Assembly (NCBI RefSeq): GCF_910594005.1
Contig: NW_025316738.1
Location: 281,001-345,000, forward strand
DNA length: 64,000 nt
Reading direction: 5' to 3'
Source of the DNA: Cervus elaphus
Taxonomy: Eukaryota; Chordata; Mammalia; Artiodactyla; Cervidae
Shown: positions 12,254-23,841 of the stretch, one piece after another
Layout: the number at the start of each line of letters is the position of its first letter
Position numbering within the stretch: position 1 is the stretch's first letter
Notes under the pieces: model-generated
Told to the model about the DNA's origin: nothing
What the model saw: the letters and a program-made list of their open reading frames with translations, nothing else
Databases searched by the model: none
Made by a program: the position numbers and the translations under genes

Positions 12254-15200
12254 TTGGGCATCCAGCCCCTTGCTGGTCCCTTCCCTCTGACGAGGCCCTC
12301 TGAGCTCCAGCACCTTGCAGTGTGGAGACAGCCCCTGCCAGCAACCTCCTCTCCAAGGAGGCCTCAAGCGAGGCCTAGGCCCAGGGGAAAGGCACCAGCG
12401 GGGATGAGCCTGGGGAGGCGCCCGGGCATGTCTGGACCCAGTCCCCGCAGCCTGCCCCTTGCTGGGGCAGTACCCCCGGAGGCCAGGAAGGCCTGGGCAA
12501 GGCTGGCCAGGGGCAGGGGCCCTGCTGGGTGCTGCCCCTGGCCTGTGGGGCCTCCGAGCACAGCCGGCCCTCTCCCGCTGGAAGACCTCCCCGGCTGCCT
12601 CCAAAGGCCGCTTTGCAAGCACTCTGGCCGGCTGTTCCCGCCAGCCGCGCACAAGGCTCCCAAGCCCGGGAGAAAAGCGCTTCGGGGTGGTGCTCTCTCC
12701 CGGCCCTTGCCCCTGAGCCTGGGGGCCAGGCAGGGGCTCCACACTCCCAGGCCAAGGCAGAACCACATGCACACGTCTGTTCCTGCCCCCTGCACCGGCA
12801 GAGAGCTCGGGGGAGCCAGAGTCTGTCAGGCAGCTGCTGGGCTGGCCGCCTGTGTGGGAAGGGGCAGAGCCGACCTAGGGGCACCCTGGGCCTCTTGCTC
12901 TCCCTGCTGCCCTGAGGCTGCTGGGCCAAAGAGGTCTTGGGCATCCAGCCCCTTGCTGGTCCCTTCCCTCTGACGAGGCCCTCTGAGCTCCAGCACCTTG
13001 CAGTGTGGAGACAGCCCCTGCCAGCAACCTCCTCTCCAAGGAGGCCTCAAGCGAGGCCTAGGCCCAGGGGAAAGGCACCAGCGGGGATGAGCCTGGGGAG
13101 GCGCCCGGGCATGTCTGGACCCAGTCCCCGCAGCCTGCCCCTTGCTGGGGCAGTACCCCCGGAGGCCAGGAAGGCCTGGGCAAGGCTGGCCAGGGGCAGG
13201 GGCCCTGCTGGGTCCTGCCCCTGGCCTGTGGGGCCTCGGAGCACAGCCGGCCCTCTCCCGCTGGAAGACCTCCCCGGCTGCCTCCAAAGGCCGCTTTGCA
13301 AGCACTCTGGCCGGCTGTTCCCGCCAGCCGCGCACAATGCTCCCAAGCCCGGGAGAAAAGCGCTTCGGGGTGGTGCTCTCTCCCGGCCCTTGCCCCTGAG
13401 CCTGGGGGCCAGGCAGGGGCTCCACACTCCCAGGCCAAGGCAGAACCACATGCACACGTCTGTTCCTGCCCCCTGCACCGGCAGAGAGCTCGGGGGAGCC
13501 AGAGTCTGTCAGGCAGCTGCTGGGCTGGCCGCCTGTGTGGGAAGGGGCAGAGCCGACCTAGGGGCACCCTGGGCCTCTTGCTCTCCCTGCTGCCCTGAGG
13601 CTGCTGGGCCAAAGAGGTCTTGGGCATCCAGCCCCTTGCTGGTCCCTTCCCTCTGACGAGGCCCTCTGAGCTCCAGCACCTTGCAGTGTGGAGACAGCCC
13701 CTGCCAGCAACCTCCTCTCCAAGGAGGCCTCAAGCGAGGCCTAGGCCCAGGGGAAAGGCACCAGCGGGGATGAGCCTGGGGAGGCGCCCGGGCATGTCTG
13801 GACCCAGTCCCCGCAGCCTGCCCCTTGGTGGGGCAGTACCCCCGGAGGCCAGGAAGGCCTGGGCAAGGCTGGCCAGGGGCAGGGGCCCTGCTGGGTCCTG
13901 CCCCTGGCCTGTGGGGCCTCTGAGCACAGCCGGCCCTCTCCCGCTGGAAGACCTCCCCGGCTGCCTCCAAAGGCCGCTTTGCAAGCACTCTGGCCGGCTG
14001 TTCCCGCCAGCCGCGCACAATGCTCCCAAGCCCGGGAGAAAAGCGCTTCGGGGTGGTGCTCTCTCCCGGCCCTTGCCCCTGAGCCTGGGGGCCAGGCAGG
14101 GGCTCCACACTCCCAGGCCAAGGCAGAACCACATGAACACGTCTGTTCCTGCCCCCTGCACCGGCAGAGAGCTCGGGGGAGCCAGAGTCTGTCAGGCAGC
14201 TGCTGGGCTGGCCGCCTGTGTGGGAAGGGGCAGAGCCGACCTAGGGGCACCCTGGGCCTCTTGCTCTCCCTGCTGCCCTGAGGCTGCTGGGCCAAAGAGG
14301 TCTTGGGCATCGAGCCCCTTGCTGGTCCCTTCCCTCTGACGAGGCCCTCTGAGCTCCAGCACCTTGCAGTGTGGAGACAGCCCCTGCCAGCAACCTCCTC
14401 TCCAAGGAGGCCTCAAGCGAGGCCTAGGCCCAGGGGAAAGGCACCAGCGGGGATGAGCCTGGGGAGGCGCCCGGGCATGTCTGGACCCAGTCCCCGCAGC
14501 CTGCCCCTTGCTGGGGCAGTACCCCCGGAGGCCAGGAAGGCCTGGGCAAGGCTGGCCAGGGGCAGGGGCCCTGCTGGGTCCTGCCCCTGGCCTGTGGGGC
14601 CTCTGAGCACAGCCGGCCCTCTCCCGCTGGAAGACCTCCCCGGCTGCCTCCAAAGGCCGCTTTGCAAGCACTCTGGCCGGCTGTTCCCGCCAGCCGCGCA
14701 CAATGCTCCCAAGCCCGGGAGAAAAGCACTTCGGGGTGGTGCTCTCTCCCGGCCCTTGCCCCTGAGCCTGGGGGCCAGGCAGGGGCTCCACACTCCCAGG
14801 CCAAGGCAGAACCACATGCACACGTCTGTTCCTGCCCCCTGCACCGGCAGAGAGCTCGGGGGAGCCAGAGTCTGTCAGGCAGCTGCTGGGCTGGCCGCCT
14901 GTGTGGGAAGGGGCAGAGGCGACCTAGGGGCACCCTGGGCTTCTTGCTCTCCCTGCTGCCCTGAGGCTGCTGGGTCAAAGAGGTCTTGGGCATCCAGCCC
15001 CTTGCTGGTCCCTTCCCTCTGACGAGGCCCTGTGAGCTCCAGCACCTTGCAGTGTGGAGACAGCCGCTGCCAGCAACCTCCTCTCCAAGGAGGCCTCAAG
15101 CGAGGCCTAGGCCCAGGGGAAAGGCACCAGCGGGGATGAGCCTGGGGAGGCGCCCGGGCATGTCTGGACCCAGTCCCCGCAGCCTGCCCTTTGCTGGGGC

Positions 15201-15668
15201 AGTACCCCCGGAGGCCAGGAAGGCCTGGGCAAGGCTGGCCAGGGGCAGGGGCCCTGCTGGGTCCTGCCCCTGGCCTGTGGGGCCTCTGAGCACAGCCGGC
15301 CCTCTCCCGCTCGAAGACCTCCCCGGCTGCCTCCAAAGGCCGCTTTGCAAGCACTCTGGCCGGCTGTTCCCGCCAGCCGCGCACAATGCTCCCAAGCCTG
15401 GGAGAAAAGCGCTTCGGGGTGGTGCTCTCTCCCGGCCCTTGCCCCTGAGCCTGGGGGCCAGGCAGGGGCTCCACACTCCCAGGCCAATGCACAACCACAT
15501 GCACACGTCTGTTCCTGCCCCCTGCACCGGCAGAGAGCTCGGGGGAGCCAGAGTCTGTCAGGCAGCTGCTGGGCTGGCTGCCTGTGTGGGAAGGGGCAGA
15601 GCCGACCTAGGGGCACCCTGGGCCTCTTGCTCTCCCTGCTGCCCTGAGGCTGCTGGGCCAAAGACGTC
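12254..15668. repeat. Five-unit satellite block, related to 2689-6786
   Basis: Carries the same ordered series of diagnostic variants as 2689-6786, one unit shorter. The offset changes from 14 units (12937 against 3372) to 13 units (13620 against 4738) at the missing unit. Private changes include CATGAACACG near 14133 and several in the unit at 14986 (CTGTGAGC, CCCTTTGCTGG, CAATGCACAACC). Confidence 0.75.
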
Positions 15669-16923
15669 TTGGGCATCCAGCCCCTTGCTGGTCCCTTCCC
15701 TCTGACGAGGCCCTCTGAGCTCCAGCACCTTGCAGTGTGGAGACAGCCCCTGCCAGCAACCTCCTCTCCAAGGAGGCCTCAAGCGAGGCCTAGGCCCAGG
15801 GGAAAGGCACCAGCGGGGATGAGCCTGGGGAGGCGCCCGGGCATGTCTGGACCCAGTCCACGCAGCCTGCCCCTTGCTGGGGCAGTACCCCCGGAGGCCA
15901 GGAAGGCCTGGGCAAGGCTGGCCAGGGGCAGGGGCCCTGCTGGGTCCTGCCCCTGGCCTGTGGGGCCTCTGAGCACAGCCGGCCCTCTCCCGCTGGAAGA
16001 CCTCCCCGGCTGCCTCCAAAGGCCGCTTTGCAAGCACTCTGGCCGGCTGTTCCCGCCAGCCGCGCACAATGCTCCCAAGCCCGGGAGAAAAGCGCTTCGG
16101 GGTGGTGCTCTCTCCCGGCCCTTGCCCCTGAGCCTGGGGGCCAGGCAGGGGGTCCACACTCCCAGGCCAAGGCAGAACCACATGCACACGTCTGTTCCTG
16201 CCCCCTGCACCGGCAGAGAGCTCGGGGGAGCCAGAGTCTGTCAGGCAGCTGCTGGGCTGGCCGCCTGTGTGGGAAGGGGCAGAGCCGACCTAGGGGCACC
16301 CTGGGCCTCTTGCTCTCCCTGCTGCCCTGAGGCTGCTGGGCCAAAGAGGTCTTGGGCATCCAGCCCCTTGCTGGTCCCTTCCCTCTGACGAGGCCCTCTG
16401 AGCTCCAGCACCTTGCAGTGTGGAGACAGCCCCTGCCAGCAACCTCCTCTCCAAGGAGGCCTCAAGCGAGGCCTAGGCCCAGGGGAAAGGCACCAGCGGG
16501 GATGAGCCTGGGGAGGCGCCCGGGCATGTCTGGACCCAGTCCCCGCAGCCTGCCCCTTGCTGGGGCAGTACCCCCGGAGGCCAGGAAGGCCTGGGCAAGG
16601 CTGGCCAGGGGCAGGGGCCCTGCTGGGTCCTGCCCCTGGCCTGTGGGGCCTCTGAGCACAGCCGGCCCTCTCCCGCTGGAAGACCTCCCCGGCTGCCTCC
16701 AAAGGCCGCTTTGCAAGCACTCTGGCCGGCTGTTCCCGCCAGCCGCGCACAATGCTCCCAAGCCCGGGAGAAAAGCGCTTCGGGGTGGTGCTCTCTCCCG
16801 GCCCTTGCCCCTGAGCCTGGGGGCCAGGCAGGGGCTCCACACTCCCAGGCCAAGGCAGAACCACATGCACACGTCTGTTCCTGCCCCCTGCACCGGCAGA
16901 GAGCTCGGGGGAGCCAGAGTCTG

Positions 16924-18216
16924 TCAGGCAGCTGCTGGGCTGGCCGCCTGTGTGGGAAGGGGCAGAGCCGACCTAGGGGCACCCTGGGCCTCTTGCTCTC
17001 CCTGCTGCCCTGAGGCTGCTGGGCCAAAGAGGTCTTGGGCATCCAGCCCCTTGCTGGTCCCTTCCCTCTGACGAGGCCCTCTGAGCTCCAGCACCTTGCA
17101 GTGTGGAGACAGCCCCTGCCAGCAACCTCCTCTCCAAGGAGGCCTCAAGCGAGGCCTAGGCCCAGGGGAAAGGAACCAGCGGGGATGAGCCTGGGGAGGC
17201 GCCCGGGCATGTCTGGACCCAGTCCCCGCAGCCTGCCCCTTGCTGGGGCAGTACCCCCGGAGGCCAGGAAGGCCTGGGCAAGGCTGGCCAGGGGCAGGGG
17301 CCCTGCTGGGTCCTGCCCCTGGCCTGTGGGGCCTCTGAGCACAACCGGCCCTCTCCCGCTGGAAGACCTCCCCGGCTGCCTCCAAGGCCGCTTTGCAAGC
17401 ACTCTGGCCGGCTGTTCCCGCCAGCCGCGCACAATGCTCCCAAGCCCGGGAGAAAAGCGCTTCGGGGTGGTGCTCTCTCCCGGCCCTTGCCCCTGAGCCT
17501 GGGGGCCAGGCAGGGGCTCCACACTCCCAGGCCAAGGCAGAACCACATGCACACGTCTGTTCCTGCCCCCTGCACCGGCAGAGAGCTCGGGGGAGCCAGA
17601 GTCTGTCAGGCAGCTGCTGGGCTGGCCGCCTGTGTGGGAAGGGGCAGAGCCGACCTAGGGGCACCCTGGGCCTCTTGCTCTCCCTGCTGCCCTGAGGCTG
17701 CTGGGCCAAAGAGGGGCTGGTCCCTTCCCTCTGACGAGGCCCTCTGAGCTCCAGCACCTTGCAGTGTGGAGACAGCCCCTGCCAGCAACCTCCTCTCCAA
17801 GGAGGCCTCAAGCGAGGCCTAGGCCCAGGGGAAAGGCACCAGCGGGGATGAGCCTGGGGAGGCGCCCGGGCATGTCTGGACCCAGTCCCCGCAGCCTGCC
17901 CCTTGCTGGGGCAGTACCCCCGGAGGCCAGGAAGGCCTGGGCAAGGCTGGCCAGGGGCAGGGGCCCTGCTGGGTCCTGCCCCTGGCCTGTGGGGCCTCTG
18001 AGCACAGCGGGCCCTCTCCCGCTGGAAGACCTCCCCGGCTGCCTCCAAAGGCCGCTTTGAAAGCACTCTGGCCGGCTGTTCCCGCCAGCCGCGCACAATG
18101 CTCCCAAGCCCGGGAGAAAAGCACTTCGGGGTGGTGCTCTCTCCCGGCCCTTGCCCCTGAGCCTGGGGGCCAGGCAGGGGCTCCACACTCCCAGGCCAAG
18201 GCAGAACCACATGCAC
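16924..18216 (-). other. Spurious 430-codon open frame spanning two indel-bearing satellite units
   Basis: This is the longest open frame in the array and it is an artefact. A one-base deletion near 17385 (CCAAGG for CCAAAGG) and a net 19-bp deletion at about 17714/17715 join two minus-strand frames that are normally separate. Its translation is satellite sequence read through twice, with no domain. It should not be annotated as a gene. Confidence 0.85.
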
Positions 18217-18380
18217 ACGTCTGTTCCTGCCCCCTGCACCGGCAGAGAGCTCGGGGGAGCCAGAGTCTGTCAGGCAGCTGCTGGGCTGGCCGCCTGTTGG
18301 GAAAGGGGCAGAGCCGACCTAGGGGCACCCTGGGCCTCTTGCTCTCCCTGCTGCCCTGAGGCTGCTGGGCCAAAGAGGTC
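17035..18380. repeat. Two satellite units with a 1-bp and a net 19-bp deletion
   Basis: This two-unit stretch is 1346 bp instead of 1366. One A is missing near 17385. At 17714/17715 the segment that normally reads TCTTGGGCATCCAGCCCCTT is replaced by a single G. The second unit also has a compensated one-base shift near 18298 (CTGTTGGGAAAGG) and TTTGAAAGC near 18058. It is the largest structural irregularity inside the array. Confidence 0.9.
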
Positions 18381-19746
18381 TTGGGCATCCAGCCCCTTGC
18401 TGGTCCCTTCCCTCTGACGAGGCCCTCTGAGCTCCAGCACCTTGCAGTGTGGAGACAGCCCCTGCCAGCAACCTCCTCTCCAAGGAGGCCTCAAGCGAGG
18501 CCTAGGCCCAGGGGAAAGGCACCAGCGGGGATGAGCCTGGGGAGGCGCCCGGGCATGTCTGGACCCAGTCCCCGCAGCCTGCCCCTTGCTGGGGCAGTAC
18601 CCCCGGAGGCCAGGAAGGCCTGGGCAAGGCTGGCCAGGGGCAGGGGCCCTGCTGGGTCCTGCCCCTGGCCTGTGGGGCCTCTGAGCACAGCGGGCCCTCT
18701 CCCGCTGGAAGACCTCCCCGGCTGCCTCCAAAGGCCGCTTTGCAAGCACTCTGGCCGGCTGTTCCCGCCAGCCGCGCACAAGGCTCCCAAGCCCGGGAGA
18801 AAAGCGCTTCGGGGTGGTGCTCTCTCCCGGCCCTTGCCCCTGAGCCTGGGGGCCAGGCAGGGGCTCCACACTCCCAGGCCAAGGCAGAACCACATGCACA
18901 CGTCTGTTCCTGCCCCCTGCACCGGCAGAGAGCTCGGGGGAGCCAGAGTCTGTCAGGCAGCTGCTGGGCTGGCCGCCTGTGTGGGAAGGGGCAGAGCCGA
19001 CCTAGGGGCACCCTGGGCCTCTTGCTCTCCCTGCTGCCCTGAGGCTGCTGGGCCAAAGAGGTCTTGGGCATCCAGCCCCTTGCTGGTCCCTTCCCTCTGA
19101 CGAGGCCCTCTGAGCTCCAGCACCTTGCAGTGTGGAGACAGCCCCTGCCAGCAACCTCCTCTCCAAGGAGGCCTCAAGCGAGGCCTAGGCCCAGGGGAAA
19201 GGCACCAGCGGGGATGAGCCTGGGGAGGCGCCCGGGCATGTCTGGACCCAGTCCCCGCAGCCTGCCCCTTGCTGGGGCAGTACCCCCGGAGGCCAGGAAG
19301 GCCTGGGCAAGGCTGGCCAGGGGCAGGGGCCCTGCTGGGTCCTGCCCCTGGCCTGTGGGGCCTCTGAGCACAGCCGGCCCTCTCCCGCTGGAAGACCTCC
19401 CCGGCTGCCTCCAAAGGCCGCTTTGCAAGCACTCTGGCCGGCTGTTCCCGCCAGCCGCGCACAATGCTCCCAAGCCCGGGAGAAAAGCGCTTCGGGGTGG
19501 TGCTCTCTCCCGGCACTTGCCCCTGAGCCTGGGGGCCAGGCAGGGGCTCCACACTCCCAGGCCAAGGCAGAACCACATGCACACGTCTGTTCCTGCCCCC
19601 TGCACCGGCAGAGAGCTCAGGGGAGCCAGAGTCTGTCAGGCAGCTGCTGGGCTGGCCGCCTGTGTGGGAAGGGGCAGAGCCGACCTAGGGGCACCCTGGG
19701 CCTCTTGCTCTCCCTGCTGCCCTGAGGCTGCTGGGCCAAAGAGGTC

Positions 19747-21112
19747 TTGGGCATCCAGCCCCTTGCTGGTCCCTTCCCTCTGACGAGGCCCTCTGAGCTC
19801 CAGCACCTTGCAGTGTGGAGACAGCCCCTGCCAGCAACCTCCTCTCCAAGGAGGCCTCAAGCGAGGCCTAGGCCCAGGGGAAAGGCACCAGCGGGGATGA
19901 GCCTGGGGAGGCGCCCGGGCATGTCTGGACCCAGTCCCCGCAGCCTGCCCCTTGCTGGGGCAGTACCCCCGGAGGCCAGGAAGGCCTGGGCAAGGCTGGC
20001 CAGGGGCAGGGGCCCTGCTGGGTCCTGCCCCTGGCCTGTGGGGCCTCTGAGCACAGCCGGCCCTCTCCCGCTGGAAGACCTCCCCGGCTGCCTCCAAAGG
20101 CCGCTTTGCAAGCACTCTGGCCGGCTGTTCCCCCCAGCCTCGCACAATGCTCCCAAGCCCGGGAGAAAAGCGCTTCGGGGTGGTGCTCTCTCCCGGCCCT
20201 TGCCCCTGAGCCTGGGGGCCAGGCAGGGGCTCCACACTCCCAGGCCAAGGCAGAACCACATGCACACGTCTGTTCCTGCCCCCTGCACCGGCAGAGAGCT
20301 CGGGGGAGCCAGAGTCTGTCAGGCAGCTGCTGGGCTGGCCGCCTGTGTGGGAAGGGGCAGAGCCGACCTAGGGGCACCCTGGGCCTCTTGCTCTCCCTGG
20401 TGCCCTGAGGCTGCTGGGCCAAAGAGGTCTTGGGCATCCAGCCCCTTGTTGGTCCCTTCCCTCTGACGAGGCCCTCTGAGCTCCAGCACCTTGCAGTGTG
20501 GAGACAGTCCCTGCCAGCAACCTCCTCTCCAAGGAGGCCTCAAGCGAGGCCTAGGCCCAGGGGAAAGGCACCAGCGGGGATGAGCCTGGGGAGGCGCCCG
20601 GGCATGTCTGGACCCAGTCCCCGCAGCCTGCCCCTTGCTGGGGCAGTAGCCCCGGAGGCCAGGAAGGCCTGGGCAAGGCTGGCCAGGGGCAGGGGCCCTG
20701 CTGGTTCCTGCCCCTGGCCTGTGGGGCCTCTGAGCACAGCCGGCCCTCTCCCGCTGGAAGACCTCCCCGGCTGCCTCCAAAGGCCGCTTTGCAAGCACTC
20801 TGGCCGGCTGTTCCCGCCAGCCGCGCACAATGCTCCCAAGCCCGGGAGAAAAGCGCTTCGGGGTGGTGCTCTCTCCTGGCCCTTGCCCCTGAGCCTGGGG
20901 GCCAGGCAGGGGCTCCACACTCCCAGGCCAAGGCAGAACCACATGCACACGTCTGTTCCTGCCCCCTGCACCGGCAGAGAGCTCGGGGGAGCCAGAGTCT
21001 GTCAGGCAGCTGCTGGGCTGGCCGCCTGTGTGGGAAGGGGCAGAGCCGACCTAGGGGCACCCTGGGCCTCTTGCTCTCCCTGCTGCCCTGAGGCTGCTGG
21101 GCCAAAGAGGTC
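19747..21112. repeat. Two-unit satellite block, copy 2 (paired with 4055-5420)
   Basis: Shares the ordered variant set described for 4055-5420. The unit at 20430 additionally has GCAGTAGCCCC, a variant shared with the window's first partial unit, 10205 and 21113. It lacks the CTTGGTGG change of 4738, so it is a mosaic. Confidence 0.7.
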
Positions 21113-23841
21113 TTGGGCATCCAGCCCCTTGCTGGTCCCTTCCCTCTGACGAGGCCCTCTGAGCTCCAGCACCTTGCAGTGTGGAGACAGCCCCTGCCAG
21201 CAACCTCCTCTCCAAGGAGGCCTCAAGCGAGGCCTAGGCCCAGGGGAAAGGCACCAGCGGGGATGAGCCTGGGGAGGCGCCCGGGCATGTCTGGACCCAG
21301 TCCCCGCAGCCTGCCCCTTGCTGGGGCAGTAGCCCCGGAGGCCAGGAAGGCCTGGGCAAGGCTGGCCAGGGGCAGGGGCCCTGCTGGGTCCTGCCCCTGG
21401 CCTGTGGGGCCTCTGAGCACAACCGGCCCTCTCCCGCTGGAAGACCTCCCCGGCTGCCTCCAAAGGCCGCTTTGCAAGCACTCTGGCCGGCTGTTCCCGC
21501 CAGCCGCGCACAATGCTCCCAAGCCCGGGAGAAAAGCGCTTCGGGGTGGTGCTCTCTCCCGGCCCTTGCCCCTGAGCCTGGGGGCCAGGCAGGGGCTCCA
21601 CCTTCCCAGCCAAGGCAGAACCACATGCACACGTCTGTTCCTGCCCCCTGCACCAGCAGAGAGCTCGGGGGAGCCAGAGTCTGTCAGGCAGCTGCTGGGC
21701 TGGCCGCCTGTGTGGGAAGGGGCAGAGCCGACCTAGGGGCACCCTGGGCCTCTTGCTCTCCCTGCTGCCCTGAGGCTGCTGGGCCAAAGAGGTCTTGGGC
21801 ATCCAGCCCCTTGCTGGTCCCTTCCCTCTGACGAGGCCCTCTGAGCTCCAGCACCTTGCAGTGTGGAGACAGCCCCTGCCAGCAACCTCCTCTCCAAGGA
21901 GGCCTCAAGCGAGGCCTAGGCCCAGGGGAAAGGCACCAGCGGGGATGAGCCTGGGGAGGCGCCCGGGCATGTCTGGACCCAGTCCCCGCAGCCTGCCCCT
22001 TGCTGGGGCAGTACCCCCGGAGGCCAGGAAGGCCTGGGCAAGGCTGGCCAGGGGCAGGGGCCCTGCTGGGTCCTGCCCCTGGCCTGTGGGGCCTCTGAGC
22101 ACAACCGGCCCTCTCGCGCTGGAAGACCTCCCCGGCTGCCTCCAAAGGCCGCTTTGCAAGCACTCTGGCCGGCTGTTCCCGCCAGCCGCGCACAATGCTC
22201 CCAAGCCCGGGAGAAAAGCGCTTCGGGGTGGTGCTCTCTCCCGGCCCTTGCCCCTGAGCCTGGGGGCCAGGCAGGGGCTCCACACTCCCAGGCCAAGGCA
22301 GAACCACATGCACACGTCTGTTCCTGCCCCCTGCACCGGCAGAGAGCTCGGGGGAGCCAGAGTCTGTCAGGCAGCTGCTGGGCTGGCCACCTGTGTGGGA
22401 AGGGGCAGAGCCGACCTAGGGGCACCCTGGGCCTCTGGCTCTCCCTGCTGCCCTGAGGCTGCTGGGCCAAAGAGGTCTTGGGCATCCAGCCCCTTGCTGG
22501 TCCCTTCCCTCTGACGAGGCCCTCTGAGCTCCAGCACCTTGCAGTGTGGAGACAGCCCCTGCCAGCAACCTCCTCTCCAAGGAGGCCTCAAGCGAGGCCT
22601 AGGCCCAGGGGAAAGGCACCAGCGGGGATGAGCCTGGGGAGGCGCCCGGGCATGTCTGGACCCAGTCCCCGCAGCCTGCCCCTTGCTGGGGCAGTACCCC
22701 CGGAGGCCAGGAAGGCCTGGGCAAGGCTGGCCAGGGGCAGGGGCCCTGCTGGGTCCTGCCCCTGGCCTGTGGGGCCTCTGAGCACAACCGGCCCTCTCCC
22801 GCTGGAAGACCTCCCCGGCTGCCTCCAAAGGCCGCTTTGCAAGCACTCTGGCCGGCTGTTCCCGCCAGCCGCGCACAATGCTCCCAAGCCCGGGAGAAAA
22901 GCGCTTCGGGGTGGTGCTCTCTCCCGGCCCTTGCCCCTGAGCCTGGGGGCCAGGCAGGGGCTCCACACTCCCAGGCCAAGGCAGAACCACATGCACACGT
23001 CTGTTCCTGCCCCCTGCACCGGCAGAGAGCTCGGGGGAGCCAGAGTCTGTCAGGCAGCTGCTGGGCTGGCCGCCTGTGTGGGAAGGGGCAGAGCCGACCT
23101 AGGGGCACCCTGGGCCTCTTGCTCTCCCTGCTGCCCTGAGGCTGCTGGGCCAAAGAGGTCTTGGGCATCCAGCCCCTTGCTGGTCCCTTCCCTCTGACGA
23201 GGCCCTCTGAGCTCCAGCACCTTGCAGTGTGGAGACAGCCCCTGCCAGCAACCTCCTCTCCAAGGAGGCCTCAAGCGAGGCCTAGGCCCAGGGGAAAGGC
23301 ACCAGCGGGGATGAGCCTGGGGAGGCGCCCGGGCATGTCTGGACCCAGTCCCCGCAGCCTGCCCCTTGCTGGGGCAGTACCCCCGGAGGCCAGGAAGGCC
23401 TGGGCAAGGCTGGCCAGGGGCAGGGGCCCTGCTGGGTCCTGCCCCTGGCCTGTGGGGCCTCTGAGCACAACCGGCCCTCTCCCGCTGGAAGACCTCCCCG
23501 GCTGCCTCCAAAGGCCGCTTTGCAAGCACTCTGGCCGGCTGTTCCCGCCAGCCGCGCACAATGCTCCCAAGCCCGGGAGAAAAGCGCTTCGGGGTGGTGC
23601 TCTCTCCCGGCCCTTGCCCCTGAGCCTGGGGGCCAGGCAGGGGCTCCACACTCCCAGGCCAAGGCAGAACCACATGCACACGTCTGTTCCTGCCCCCTGC
23701 ACCGGCAGAGAGCTCGGGGGAGCCAGTCTGTCAGGCAGCTGCTGGGCTGGCCGGCTGTGTGGGAAGGGGCAGAGCCGACCTAGGGGCACCCTGGGCCTCT
23801 TGCTCTCCCTGCTGCCCTGAGGCTGCTGGGCCAAAGAGGTC

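Noticed and set aside
16924..18216. 430-codon minus-strand open frame as a real protein
   Set aside because: It is created only by indels in two satellite units; the sequence is duplicated satellite translation.
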